Program-made: the position numbers and the translations under genes
Part shown: one piece after another, positions 34,830-43,941 of the stretch
How positions within the stretch are numbered: position 1 is the stretch's first letter
How the letters are laid out: each line of letters starts with the position of its first letter
DNA from: an uncultured Roseburia sp.
GTDB taxonomy: Bacteria; Bacillota; Clostridia; Lachnospirales; Lachnospiraceae
Direction: 5' to 3'
NCBI GenBank assembly: GCA_910587865.1
Contig: CAJUNX010000013.1
Location: 13,804 to 77,803, forward strand
Length of the DNA stretch: 64,000 nucleotides
Notes under the pieces: generated by a model
Databases searched by the model: none
What the model saw: the letters and a program-made list of their open reading frames with translations, nothing else
What the model was told of the DNA's origin: nothing

Positions 34830-36746
34830 TTACACATCCCGGCCTGTTGGGTTAAGGACATATCGCATTTCTTTATTCAGCAGAGCAGCCAGGTAACAGA
34901 ATGCGCTGCGGGAAAGGATCATTGCCTGACACTGGCTCATCAGAAAAAGATCTATATAGTTTGATCCATCCTGATTGCCCTCAATGAAGGTGACATCAGC
35001 GAATTGATGAAACCCCAGTTCCTTGCTATGTGTGCGGCACCATGAGATGTCGTCTGAGAAAACAAAAAGGCACCAGACTCCGGGGGCACCCTGAAAAAAT
35101 TTGTCGACTAAAATACGGTGATCTGCGATCGACATTGCCCAGTTCAGGTCAACATAATCACCGCGGCGGACATGGATCGAAACAGACTGTGTCTGCCGGA
35201 TTTTTGTGAGATAATCCCGGTTTTTCTGGTCAGACAGGGGCGGAAAGCGGAATTCACGCAGAAAGATATCTCTGTATGCATCAAACCATTTCCGGTTGAT
35301 CCAGTAGCCGTGATAATATAAGGGCATGGAATAGTCCAGGATTTTTGGAAAAAAGCCATTAGCCGGTACAGAAAGGACAGTACTAGAAAATGGATTGAAT
35401 TCTCTGTAATTATCGGTTTCCGCGATCATTGTGATCGGCATCTCATGTTCGGCCAGTATGGTGGCAACACTTTTTCCATGCCTGCGCTCGTTCAGAATGA
35501 ATTCCCAGCTGTCGGGTGTGAAGCATTCGCTCAGCATATGCGGGTGGAGACCAAACACCTTTTCGAGCTCATACCCGTTATGAACGGTGTGAAGAGCAAA
35601 ATAGGAATCATCCAGATACATGACGCTGCCAGGGTGCGACAATTCATAATAGCGTGCAAAAATGTACTGAAAAGCCTGGTTTGCGAGACCGCCATTGAGA
35701 AACTGGATTTTGATTTCTGAATATGAGACAGAATCTTTAAGAGAGATCGGATTCGAAACTGATCTCTCCTGCATTTTGTAAAGCTCTCTGTCATTCCACT
35801 GCATGAGTTCAATATCTTTTTCCTGAAAGATACGATCCAGGTAGTGGTTATTTTCATAGGGAATCGTTACATAGCGAAACCGCAGCTGCCGGAGCTCTGC
35901 CAGGAACCGGTCGCGCATACTGGCAGGAAGCGGCGGAGCTGCATGAAGGATATGTGTGATCCCTCCATAATACAGGTGTAATACAGAGTATTCGATGACT
36001 TCCTGTATCTGTGCATAGTCCTCCCGTGAGAGGAAAAGCGTTGCCATAGCAGTCATGGTTTCTGTGACAGCCTTTTGGTATGTTACCGGATCTGTGGGCC
36101 GGGAGGCGGAATCGGGGGGAGCCGTATGACGGTAAAGCGGCTCCGCGACGACACCGAGCTGTCCGGTGCGCAGGAAAATCAGCATGAGGATTTCCATATC
36201 CTCGAGAATTGTATGCTCACGGAAGGTGATACCGTCGAAGAGCTCCCGGCGGAACAGGCGGCTCCACAGGTAACCGCCGCCAGCAATCAGCTCGATGCGT
36301 TTTTGCAGGTCAAGCGTGCCTGCACTGGCAGGACCGGTCTGCTGGATAAAGGATTCACGCGCCTCGTCGTAGTAGATGCAGTCCACCATATCATAATTGC
36401 CGGAGACAGCGCACTGATACAGCTTTTCAAACATGGTGACATCCGCGATATCGTCGCTGTCGACAAAACCGATATAATCACCGGAGGCATACATTAGCCC
36501 GGCGTTTCTGGCGCCTCCGGGCCCGGAATTCTCTTCCAGATTTACGAGAATGACATGATCTGGGAAAGCGCGTTCACAGTCGAGCAGGATGGAGAGGCTG
36601 TTGTCGGTGGATGCGTCGTTGACAAGGATCAGCTCGAGATCCCGAAAAGTCTGATGTACCAGATTCCCGAGACAGGCGGCGAGAGTTTTCTCTGCGTTAT
36701 AGACAGGGACGATGACGGATATTTTTGCGGACATACGATTCCTCAT
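34830..36746 (-). CDS. GT2 glycosyltransferase fused to a GT11 fucosyltransferase-like domain
   Basis: Residues about 1-230 are a GT2 domain (ISVIVPVYNAEKTLAACL; DSDD at the metal site in YIGFVDSDDIAD). Residues about 345-638 match GT11 alpha-1,2-fucosyltransferases: QFLNGGLANQAFQYIFARYY near the start of the domain and the nucleotide-binding VSIHVRRGDYV motif (about 545-555). Family members of GT11 move fucose from GDP-fucose to galactose. No GDP-fucose synthesis genes are in the window. Last gene of the minus-strand operon, 45 bases after its neighbour. Confidence 0.88.
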   Translation of the reverse strand: MRNRMSAKISVIVPVYNAEKTLAACLGNLVHQTFRDLELILVNDASTDNSLSILLDCERAFPDHVILVNLEENSGPGGARNAGLMYASGDYIGFVDSDDIADVTMFEKLYQCAVSGNYDMVDCIYYDEARESFIQQTGPASAGTLDLQKRIELIAGGGYLWSRLFRRELFDGITFREHTILEDMEILMLIFLRTGQLGVVAEPLYRHTAPPDSASRPTDPVTYQKAVTETMTAMATLFLSREDYAQIQEVIEYSVLHLYYGGITHILHAAPPLPASMRDRFLAELRQLRFRYVTIPYENNHYLDRIFQEKDIELMQWNDRELYKMQERSVSNPISLKDSVSYSEIKIQFLNGGLANQAFQYIFARYYELSHPGSVMYLDDSYFALHTVHNGYELEKVFGLHPHMLSECFTPDSWEFILNERRHGKSVATILAEHEMPITMIAETDNYREFNPFSSTVLSVPANGFFPKILDYSMPLYYHGYWINRKWFDAYRDIFLREFRFPPLSDQKNRDYLTKIRQTQSVSIHVRRGDYVDLNWAMSIADHRILVDKFFQGAPGVWCLFVFSDDISWCRTHSKELGFHQFADVTFIEGNQDGSNYIDLFLMSQCQAMILSRSAFCYLAALLNKEMRYVLNPTGRDV

Positions 36747-36791
36747 TTCTGTGTTGTTTTTTGTGTATCCGGGGCCGCGGATGTGGCTGTG

Positions 36792-37967
36792 TCAGGTCGG
36801 GGCGGGCAGATCTATCACACGGAGCATTTCGGAAAACAGCAGCTGAAAGCTAAGATATTGCTGGATCTTGTTTCTGCCGTTTGCGGCGATCTGCTGCCGT
36901 TCTTCTTCATGCGACAGGTAGTAGGCGATCTTTTCATTCAGATCCTGTAAATCATTATAATATACGAAGTCCTCATTTGGAATAAAATAATCCAGAAAAT
37001 CCGCCTGGAAATTCGTCAGCAGAAATCCGCCTGCGCTCATAATGTCAATTGCACGCAGCGGAATTCCGGTCTTAATGCTTTTTAAGGTGATGTTCAGGTT
37101 GATTTTACTGTAATAAAAAATATAAGGCAGCTCGCTGATATAATCGGCGGGCCCCATGTTCTCAATGCCGGGCGCGCGGTAGGAGCGATCCGGTGTATAG
37201 AGGCGGAGCGGATGTCCGGCAGCCGCGGAAGTCAGTGTCCGGATACGGTCCAGTTCTGTAAGCTTGCGCCCGATGACGTAATTGCCGTAAATATAGGGCA
37301 GGCTCTGTATGCCGGTATTTCCCGCGTCGTAGGGCAGGGAGGCGGAGAGATCGTTCAGGATATTCTCATCCAGCACCTCCTCGATAAAATAGTACCCATA
37401 GATTCTCAGCTGTGCCTGCATAATGGCGTCGAGGTATCCGCGGGTGTACTCGCTGATACCGGTAAGACGGTCGAACATGTTGTGCGACTCATTGTAAAGA
37501 GAACCTACAAACGTAACGTCGCTGCGAAACCGTCCGGCATCGTGCGGCTGCGCCAGCAATTCGTCAATGCGCTCTGCGTTTCCGGCCAGGGGAAGATAAT
37601 GCACGGTCGGTATTCCCATTGCCGCCAGCTCCAGATACTGTGCCCGGTCGAACAGGAAGATCGTGTTGCAGGGATAAATCACCGTGTAAGAGTACAGTGC
37701 GACATGCGGGGCATCGTAGACGACGGAGAGATAGCGCAGATGATTGCGTTTACAGCCCTCCGAGATCAGCGGAAAAAAATTGTAGGAAAAAATACAGTCG
37801 TATGCGCCGTCAGCCAGAAACGTATCAAGTGCGGCATCAAACTCAGCGGAACGCCGCTCCGTATAATCCGGATGAAAAAAAAATGCAACGGAATGGCCGA
37901 GCTGCTTAAAGGCTGTAACGGCGTCTTTTTTGCAGAAGCACGGCCAGTCAAAAAACAGAATATTCAT
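36792..37967 (-). CDS. CgeB-like glycosyltransferase
   Basis: A 391-residue member of the same subfamily as 31909-33081 and 37964-39160. Visible motifs: FSYNFFPLISEGCKRN, FLFDRAQYLELAAMG, DVTFVGSLYNE, the GYYFIEEVLDE segment and INLNITLKSIKTGIPLRAIDIM followed by SAGGFLLTN. Its start overlaps the stop of the upstream gene by 4 bases. It probably acts on the flagellin glycan; the sugar is unknown. Confidence 0.84.
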   Translation of the reverse strand: MNILFFDWPCFCKKDAVTAFKQLGHSVAFFFHPDYTERRSAEFDAALDTFLADGAYDCIFSYNFFPLISEGCKRNHLRYLSVVYDAPHVALYSYTVIYPCNTIFLFDRAQYLELAAMGIPTVHYLPLAGNAERIDELLAQPHDAGRFRSDVTFVGSLYNESHNMFDRLTGISEYTRGYLDAIMQAQLRIYGYYFIEEVLDENILNDLSASLPYDAGNTGIQSLPYIYGNYVIGRKLTELDRIRTLTSAAAGHPLRLYTPDRSYRAPGIENMGPADYISELPYIFYYSKINLNITLKSIKTGIPLRAIDIMSAGGFLLTNFQADFLDYFIPNEDFVYYNDLQDLNEKIAYYLSHEEERQQIAANGRNKIQQYLSFQLLFSEMLRVIDLPAPT

Positions 37968-39160
37968 GTGTGGTTCCTTTCGAAAATCGTCTGAAGAAGT
38001 GTCTCCAGGCGATGGATATAAGTATGCTTTTCCCTGACCAGCTGCAGGCCGTTTTCTGCGATTTCACGTGCACGGGCCGGGTGCTCAAGATAATAGAAAC
38101 ATTTGTCGCGGAGATCCTCCGCACTTTCATACACCTCAAGCGTCTCTCCCGGGACAAAATATTCGGGCAGCTCTGGCTGATAATTGGTGATCGCGAATCC
38201 GCCGCAGCCTAAGATATCCCAGATCCGCAGCGGGATGCCGGAGCGGATCGGCTTGGAGGTCATATTCAGATTCACCGTGCTGCGCGCGAAGATTAACGGC
38301 ATCTCTGTCAGTGTTTTTGCGAGTCCGCGGTTGTGAATCCCAGAGATACTGCTGGTATCGCTCGCGGTGTAGATGTCCAGGGAATAGCCGGCGTCCGTCA
38401 GGGCGGAGGCGAGCAGCTTCATCAGCGAGACGCGCTCTAAGGCAGAGATTTTGTTGCCGATATACAGCTGGGACACGACGGTCCGGTCGGTCAGATACGG
38501 GGCATTCGGCGGGGAGCAATAATTCGGAAGATGCGCTTTTACCGCATCAATGATCTCATCCGTGAGCAATTCCTCAATAAAATAATATCCGTATATCTTT
38601 GACTGGGCATTCATGATGCCGTTTAAAAAGCCGGAGATATAGGCCGGCGGATTCGTCATTGTGTCGTAGGCGCATTTTTCCGTGTAGAGCGAGCCGACAA
38701 AGGAGACGTCGGCTGCAAAGCGGCTGCTGCGGGTGTTTTTCTGAATGACTGACTGCATATAGGCCGGGTCTGTGGCCAGCGGCAGATAGAAGACATGTCC
38801 CGGATGTAAAGGGGCGATTTCCTCATACTGGCTACGGTCGAATAGGAACAGGTAGTTGCAGTCGTGATCGATAGAACGGCTGTAAAGCTCCATCACCGGG
38901 GAGTCCACGGTCCAGCCGGCATATGGAATGTGAAATATATTACAGACATCGGATACGGTCGGAAAGAAATTGACGGAGAAAACGAGATCATAATTGCCGT
39001 TTAGCAGCGTTTGGCTTACGGACTGTACGACCTCGCTGGGTTTTCTGTCTTTGTGGTAAACTTCGTCAGACAGCTCCGTTACCCCGACTCCGAGCTCCCG
39101 GAAAGCCGAGAGCAGATACGGTTCGCAGATGCTGCCATAACGGTAAAATAGCAGTTTCAT
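37964..39160 (-). CDS. CgeB-like glycosyltransferase, first gene of minus-strand operon
   Basis: A 398-residue paralogue of the two preceding CgeB-like proteins (FSVNFFPTVSDVC, FLFDRSQYEEIAP, DVSFVGSLYTE, YYFIEELL, then VNLNMTSKPIRSGIPLRIWD). An AAAGGAA site precedes the ATG. A sigma-28-like promoter lies 55-80 bases upstream on the same strand, which would place this operon (37964, 36792, 34830) in the flagellar regulon. Confidence 0.84.
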   Translation of the reverse strand: MKLLFYRYGSICEPYLLSAFRELGVGVTELSDEVYHKDRKPSEVVQSVSQTLLNGNYDLVFSVNFFPTVSDVCNIFHIPYAGWTVDSPVMELYSRSIDHDCNYLFLFDRSQYEEIAPLHPGHVFYLPLATDPAYMQSVIQKNTRSSRFAADVSFVGSLYTEKCAYDTMTNPPAYISGFLNGIMNAQSKIYGYYFIEELLTDEIIDAVKAHLPNYCSPPNAPYLTDRTVVSQLYIGNKISALERVSLMKLLASALTDAGYSLDIYTASDTSSISGIHNRGLAKTLTEMPLIFARSTVNLNMTSKPIRSGIPLRIWDILGCGGFAITNYQPELPEYFVPGETLEVYESAEDLRDKCFYYLEHPARAREIAENGLQLVREKHTYIHRLETLLQTIFERNHT

Positions 39161-39202
39161 ATGCGATTCCTTTATTATGAAGTATCTTTTGAATAAATCC
39201 TG

Positions 39203-39211
39203 TGTTATAAT
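39203..39211 (+). promoter_or_regulatory. Extended -10 promoter for the + strand glycosyltransferase operon
   Basis: TGT-TATAAT (39203-39211) on the + strand, 67 bases before the gene at 39278. No good -35 is present. It abuts the divergent minus-strand promoter. Confidence 0.55.
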
Positions 39212-39214
39212 AGG

Positions 39215-39241
39215 CTATCGGCATTTGGACAGGGATTGTTA
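39215..39241 (-). promoter_or_regulatory. Sigma-28-like promoter of the minus-strand glycosyltransferase operon
   Basis: On the minus strand: TAAC (39241-39238), 15 bases, GCCGATAG (39222-39215), one mismatch in each element against TAAA-N15-GCCGATAA. Spacing equals that of the flagellar promoters in this window. Confidence 0.7.
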
Positions 39242-39277
39242 ATGGATTTTTTATACAAAAAATGAAAGGAAAACGGG

Positions 39278-40873
39278 ATGAAATTCGGAGAAGAGACCGC
39301 CGCAGCGCTTGCAGTCATGAGAAAGCAGAAGAAAATGGCAAGGGATTATCTGTTGGAGGATGCGGTGTCGGCGGGATATCAGCTGACGATTGCAGCGGAA
39401 GGACTGCCGGCCGGGCAGCAGGACATAATCGTTGCGCTGATAAGAAAAGAGATACCGCTCGATTATCCGCAGATTGCGGTTTGGTGGTATTCTGTTTTGA
39501 TGGGTGTAAAAAAGGATCCGTCCGTTTTTCTGGAATTTATAACATATATCCGGGCAAATCGAAATGCGTTTTCTCTCAATACACAGTATTTTCTGTTTTA
39601 TCAATTAAAATCCGCGAGATTCCAGTTCTCTGTGCTGCATGACCCGGATAATCAGAGAGAACTGTGGTATTATTTTAAGGAGGTCGTGGAAGGTTTCGCA
39701 GAAGGGGTGCGGATGACACCGGAGTGGATTCCTGCGGAGAAAAGGGATGATACGCTGGCGGTGGTGATTACGGAACAGTTTCTTAAAATCCAGCACGGGC
39801 CCTCAAAAACGGCCATGGACCGTTGTATGGCCCTAATCACGCGGATGAGGAAACGGGTTATTCTGATTAACACGGCGGAGGTGCTCAGTCAGGCGGGCAG
39901 GATTGCCTATGCCGGCAGTGTAATCGGAAATTATATGCCCGGGCTGAATAAGATAACAAAGCTGGACTGGAAGGGGATTACAGTGCCGTATCATCAGTGT
40001 TCCGATACCATGCCGGATCAAAGCGAGATAGAGGAACTTCTTGGCATCATTCGGAAACTGGCGCCGGGGTATGTGATTGCCATTGGCGGCAGTGGGATAC
40101 TTGCGAATCTTGTGAGCAGAATGCTGCCGGTGCTGACAGTGGGACTGTGCCCGAGTGATTTGGAATTTACGATGACGCAGTTTCAGACGCTGAGCCGGAG
40201 ACTGACATCCGGTGAGAAGAATCTGCTGGCGGAGCTGGGATACGATGAAGATGATGTGATTGAAAGTATTTTTACTTCCGGTTTAAAAGCACAGGCCGAG
40301 CGGATCACGAGAGGAGAGCTTGGGGTAAGTGACGATAAATTCCTTATGATTGTTGTCGGGGCCAGGCTGGATACCGAGGTTACGAATGAGTTTATGAAGA
40401 TGCTGGACGAGACGGTTTCCGGGAATATGCATGTCGGTTTTTTGGGCTGGTTTTACAAATATGAAGAATGGATAAAGCAATATCCCAGACTTAGGGATTA
40501 CACCTCGCATTTCGGGTTTTGTGCCGATATACTCTCAAGGCTGGAAGTGTGTGACCTCTATCTGAATCCGCTGCGCCAGGGAGGGGGAACGTCGTGTGTG
40601 GAAGCGATGTTTATGGGGCTTCCTGTTGTGACGATCGGATATGGCGATGTTGCGGTCAATGCGGGAGATGCGTTTTGGGTAAGCGATTATGCGGAGATGA
40701 AAGCAAAGATTATACGGTATCAGAAAGACAGGATGTATTACGACGAGATGTCGAAGCAGGCAAAGAAACGGGCTGCGATCCTGCTGGATACTGAGACAGA
40801 ATTTACAAATATAATTGAGATATATGCGGAGCGCATGAGACAAAAAGAGCATAAGGGGGATAGAGGAGAATGA
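39278..40873 (+). CDS. GT-B glycosyltransferase-like protein
   Basis: A 531-residue protein with a helical N-terminal part (1-200) and a GT-B-like C-terminal part. The donor-site signature is QGGGTSCVEAMFMGLPVVTI (about 434-453), seen in GT4 and in O-GlcNAc transferase/HMW1C-like enzymes; the tail continues with a KIIRYQKDRMYYDEMS-type helix. It may be a cytoplasmic protein O- or N-glycosyltransferase, but the exact family is not certain. Stop and next start overlap as ATGA. Confidence 0.72.
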   Translation: MKFGEETAAALAVMRKQKKMARDYLLEDAVSAGYQLTIAAEGLPAGQQDIIVALIRKEIPLDYPQIAVWWYSVLMGVKKDPSVFLEFITYIRANRNAFSLNTQYFLFYQLKSARFQFSVLHDPDNQRELWYYFKEVVEGFAEGVRMTPEWIPAEKRDDTLAVVITEQFLKIQHGPSKTAMDRCMALITRMRKRVILINTAEVLSQAGRIAYAGSVIGNYMPGLNKITKLDWKGITVPYHQCSDTMPDQSEIEELLGIIRKLAPGYVIAIGGSGILANLVSRMLPVLTVGLCPSDLEFTMTQFQTLSRRLTSGEKNLLAELGYDEDDVIESIFTSGLKAQAERITRGELGVSDDKFLMIVVGARLDTEVTNEFMKMLDETVSGNMHVGFLGWFYKYEEWIKQYPRLRDYTSHFGFCADILSRLEVCDLYLNPLRQGGGTSCVEAMFMGLPVVTIGYGDVAVNAGDAFWVSDYAEMKAKIIRYQKDRMYYDEMSKQAKKRAAILLDTETEFTNIIEIYAERMRQKEHKGDRGE

Positions 40874-42051
40874 AGGAGTCTGAGCAGATCCGATCGGTCA
40901 TAAAAATGATCAAAAGCGTTACTGGCGCGATGCATCAGAGAAGGATAAGCATGGAAGATATACAGAATATTCAGATGGCGGCAGGCGAGCTGAACCGAAT
41001 GTTATATCATTCAGAGCGGCTGAAGTTCCAAAAGACATATGATCTGCGTGTGGACAGTGAATATGACCGGTATGTCTGTGAAATAGAGCAACTGACAGCG
41101 CTTTGGGAGCAGTCGCTGGAGCGGCGTGCCGGAATCATGGCGGACAGGGGATTTTGGGAGCTGTATGAATATTTTAAATATGTGGGTGCAGATACCATAT
41201 ATCAGTCGGTCGTCGACAGGTTTAGGAATCTGCCTGAGGGAATGCGGATTGAATTTCTGTCGCTGCGGCACCGTTATCTGTTTTTGCAGAACGGGATAGA
41301 CTATACTCAAAATGACTTCTCACTGATCAGACAGCATGTGGATCTGATGGAGAGAGAAGTGGAAAACTACAGATGGCTATATGGGCGGCTTTCCGATTAC
41401 CGTTCGAAATTAGTGCTGAATGGGATTATACGTTACTGGTTCCGGTTTGACATTCAGGAGCTGCACAGACTGAGTGAAGGGGCTTTTTTGGATTATTTTG
41501 ATTTAGATATCCTGCAGTGTGACGAAAATGAAGTCATAGCTGATTTGGGGGCGTATACAGGGGACTCCGTGCTTGGTTATATCAGGGCATACGGAACGTA
41601 CAAAAGAATCTATGCGTATGAACCGGATCCCTCAAATTATCAGAAGCTGGTGCAGAATGTCGGGAAGCTGCCCGATGTTGTGATGCGGCAGAGGGGTGTG
41701 TGTGATAAGCCCGGAATTCTGTACATGGATGGTACTGCAGGCAGCGCGGGAGGAAAGATCCTGGATCAGGGCAGCCGGGAAATTGCGGTTACTTCGCTGG
41801 ATGAGGATATTCAGGAACCATTATCGATTATAAAAATGGATATCGAAGGTGCGGAGAAGGATGCGATCAGAGGCGCCTCCTCACATATCCGGTCAGAAAA
41901 GCCCAGGCTGCTGATCTCGACCTATCATATCCCGGAGGATATTTTTGAGATTCCGAGGCTGATTTCTGATATGCGGGAGGATTACAGGTTTTATATGCGG
42001 CTGAACGGGCGTGGAATATGGCCGTGCGATTATGTATTATTTGCGATATAG
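40870..42051 (+). CDS. FkbM family methyltransferase
   Basis: The C-terminal half (residues about 205-393) is a FkbM-type SAM methyltransferase: EVIADLGAYTGDSVLGYI (about 218-235), IYAYEPDPSNYQKL, and the signature IIKMDIEGAEKDAIRGA. FkbM enzymes methylate hydroxyls of sugars and polyketides. The N-terminal 200 residues are helical and unassigned. It is coupled by a 4-base overlap to the upstream gene and precedes a CgeB-like gene by 12 bases. Confidence 0.88.
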   Translation: MKESEQIRSVIKMIKSVTGAMHQRRISMEDIQNIQMAAGELNRMLYHSERLKFQKTYDLRVDSEYDRYVCEIEQLTALWEQSLERRAGIMADRGFWELYEYFKYVGADTIYQSVVDRFRNLPEGMRIEFLSLRHRYLFLQNGIDYTQNDFSLIRQHVDLMEREVENYRWLYGRLSDYRSKLVLNGIIRYWFRFDIQELHRLSEGAFLDYFDLDILQCDENEVIADLGAYTGDSVLGYIRAYGTYKRIYAYEPDPSNYQKLVQNVGKLPDVVMRQRGVCDKPGILYMDGTAGSAGGKILDQGSREIAVTSLDEDIQEPLSIIKMDIEGAEKDAIRGASSHIRSEKPRLLISTYHIPEDIFEIPRLISDMREDYRFYMRLNGRGIWPCDYVLFAI

Positions 42052-42063
42052 GGACGGAGGGAT

Positions 42064-43245
42064 ATGAGCGAAAAACGTTTGATATTTTTTACGGGAGTCT
42101 ATGATACGCTGGACATATTTACCTGTGAGCTGCAGCGTGAGTTTGAGAGGATGGGTTATGAGACGATGCTCTTTGATTCAGGGAATACGGAGGAGGGCTT
42201 AAGGCGCCTGGCCGGATTTCTGAAAAAGCCGGTAAAAGCGGCGATCACCTTTAATAATCTCGGGTATAACATGGAGCTTGTGGCGGGAAAGAATATCTGG
42301 GATGAACTTGGGATCTGCTGCATCAATATTCTCATGGATCATCCGTTCTGCTATAAGGCTGCTTTGGACGGGTCGCCGAAGTTTGCGGCGGTGCTGTGTA
42401 CGGACCGGAATCACATGCGCTATATACAGAGATTTTATCCGCAGATACCGGTCACCGGGTATCTCCCGCATGCGGGTATTGATCGCGGGACGCCGGCGAA
42501 GCGGATTGCTGACCGGCAGATGGATGTGCTTTATGCGGGAGGCTTGTCGAGGAAGTTCGCGCAGAACATATACCCGGATTTTGCGAAATATACAGAGTTT
42601 GACGCAAGGCAGATTGGGGATGAGGCGTATCGTCTTCTGGTCGCGGATCCAAAACAGACGACGGAGGCGGCCATCGAGCGCGTGCTGATGGAAAAGGGGA
42701 TCTGCCTGTCGGAGGAAGCGTTGTGCGGCCTGATCGCGGATCTGCACTATGTGGATCTGCTGGCGACCTCCCGGTATCGTGAGCTTGTGATAAAAACGCT
42801 TGTGGAGGCCGGAATTTCCGTCCATCTGTACGGATACGGGTGGGAGGAGTGCAACTGGATTGACAGCCCGAATCTTCATTATGGAGGCAGGGTATCTGCG
42901 GAAGAGATTGTCGAAAAGATGCGGGACGCAAAGATTGTGCTGAGCACGATGACCTGGTTTAAGGACGGGACCCATGACCGGGTATTTAACGGCATGCTGG
43001 CCGGTGCGGTTGCGGTGACGGACAGTTCCGTGTATATGAGAGAAGAGTTTGGAGACGGTAAGGGTGAGCTGGTGATGTTTGAACTCACGGAACTGGCAGG
43101 GTTGCCAGAGCAGGTTCGCGGGCTGCTCTCAGACCTGGAAGAGATGCAGCGGATTGCGGAGAGGGGACGTGCCTGCGCGCTGAAAAAGCACACCTGGCGG
43201 GAGCGTGCCAGAGAACTTGAGGAAGATCTGCTTTGTCAGCTGTGA
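42064..43245 (+). CDS. CgeB-like glycosyltransferase
   Basis: A 393-residue protein matching the C-terminal part of 28074-29825: LIFFTGVYDTLDIFTCEL at the start, ILMDHPFCYK, HLYGYGWEECNW, and DRVFNGMLAGAVAVTDSSVY (about 304-323). GGAGGGAT precedes the ATG. With the DUF4422 and GT8 genes downstream it forms the second copy of a three-gene set also found at 28074-31883. Confidence 0.84.
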   Translation: MSEKRLIFFTGVYDTLDIFTCELQREFERMGYETMLFDSGNTEEGLRRLAGFLKKPVKAAITFNNLGYNMELVAGKNIWDELGICCINILMDHPFCYKAALDGSPKFAAVLCTDRNHMRYIQRFYPQIPVTGYLPHAGIDRGTPAKRIADRQMDVLYAGGLSRKFAQNIYPDFAKYTEFDARQIGDEAYRLLVADPKQTTEAAIERVLMEKGICLSEEALCGLIADLHYVDLLATSRYRELVIKTLVEAGISVHLYGYGWEECNWIDSPNLHYGGRVSAEEIVEKMRDAKIVLSTMTWFKDGTHDRVFNGMLAGAVAVTDSSVYMREEFGDGKGELVMFELTELAGLPEQVRGLLSDLEEMQRIAERGRACALKKHTWRERARELEEDLLCQL

Positions 43246-43337
43246 AATACAGGTGTGTGATTGGAAGCCGGCATTGCAGGGCAGCATGTACGGATGTACG
43301 GCTCATATGGATTATCGTTTGTAGAAAGGTTGGGGAA

Positions 43338-43835
43338 ATGATTCAGACAGGAGCGATTACGGATGCCGATATGATTTTTTTCTACCTGAGCATGCTGGAC
43401 TATCTGAAACCGAGGCGCGTACTGGATATCGGGATGTTTTTAAAGCGGGCGGGATTTATCTCCAGGCAGGCAATGGCGCAGGAGATTTCAGAAGAAATTG
43501 TATTGTGTGGGATCGACGTATTTTTGGAATATCCGCTGGAAATTTATGAGACGATTTATCATTCGGTGACGGATCGGGAGACATTTTTTCGTGAGATCGA
43601 AACCGATATATTCGTTCCCGAAAAACGGTTTGACGCGGCGGTGCTGCTGGGAATGGACGGGATTCTGTCGGAGGAAGAAGAGGGGAGGCTGTTTCCCCGC
43701 CTGCTACGCCTCTCGCGTGGCGTGATGGCGGAGGTGGAGACGGCGGAACGGCTGATCCGCATGGGCGCCGCCGGCGGGTATCAGCCGGTTTCAACCGGGG
43801 TGAAGAATTTTGCGTGGATTCCGGCGATGGAATAA
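43338..43835 (+). CDS. Protein of unknown function, possibly a degenerate methyltransferase
   Basis: A 165-residue protein without signal peptide. RRVLDIGMFLKRAGFISRQ (about 22-40) resembles the first strand and loop of a SAM methyltransferase, but the glycine-rich loop is not complete, and no catalytic motif is visible. The frame is open from 43233; ATG 43338 has GGTTGGGG upstream and is preferred. It lies inside the second CgeB/DUF4422/GT8 set. Confidence 0.6.
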   Translation: MIQTGAITDADMIFFYLSMLDYLKPRRVLDIGMFLKRAGFISRQAMAQEISEEIVLCGIDVFLEYPLEIYETIYHSVTDRETFFREIETDIFVPEKRFDAAVLLGMDGILSEEEEGRLFPRLLRLSRGVMAEVETAERLIRMGAAGGYQPVSTGVKNFAWIPAME

Positions 43836-43941
43836 CGAACCCGTGCGGCGCCGATGGCGGAAGACAGGCAGCCGGATCGGATACCGGCGGCGGAAGGAGA
43901 AGTCGGGAGATATTTGGTGATAAAAGGAGAGAGATGAGAGG

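Noticed and set aside
37212..37994. 260-codon + strand ORF opposite the CgeB-like genes
   Set aside because: Antisense to two well-supported glycosyltransferase genes; no family features.
43365..43372. GCCGATAT within the gene at 43338
   Set aside because: It lies in coding sequence and has no TAAA-like element at 15-16 bases, so it is probably chance.
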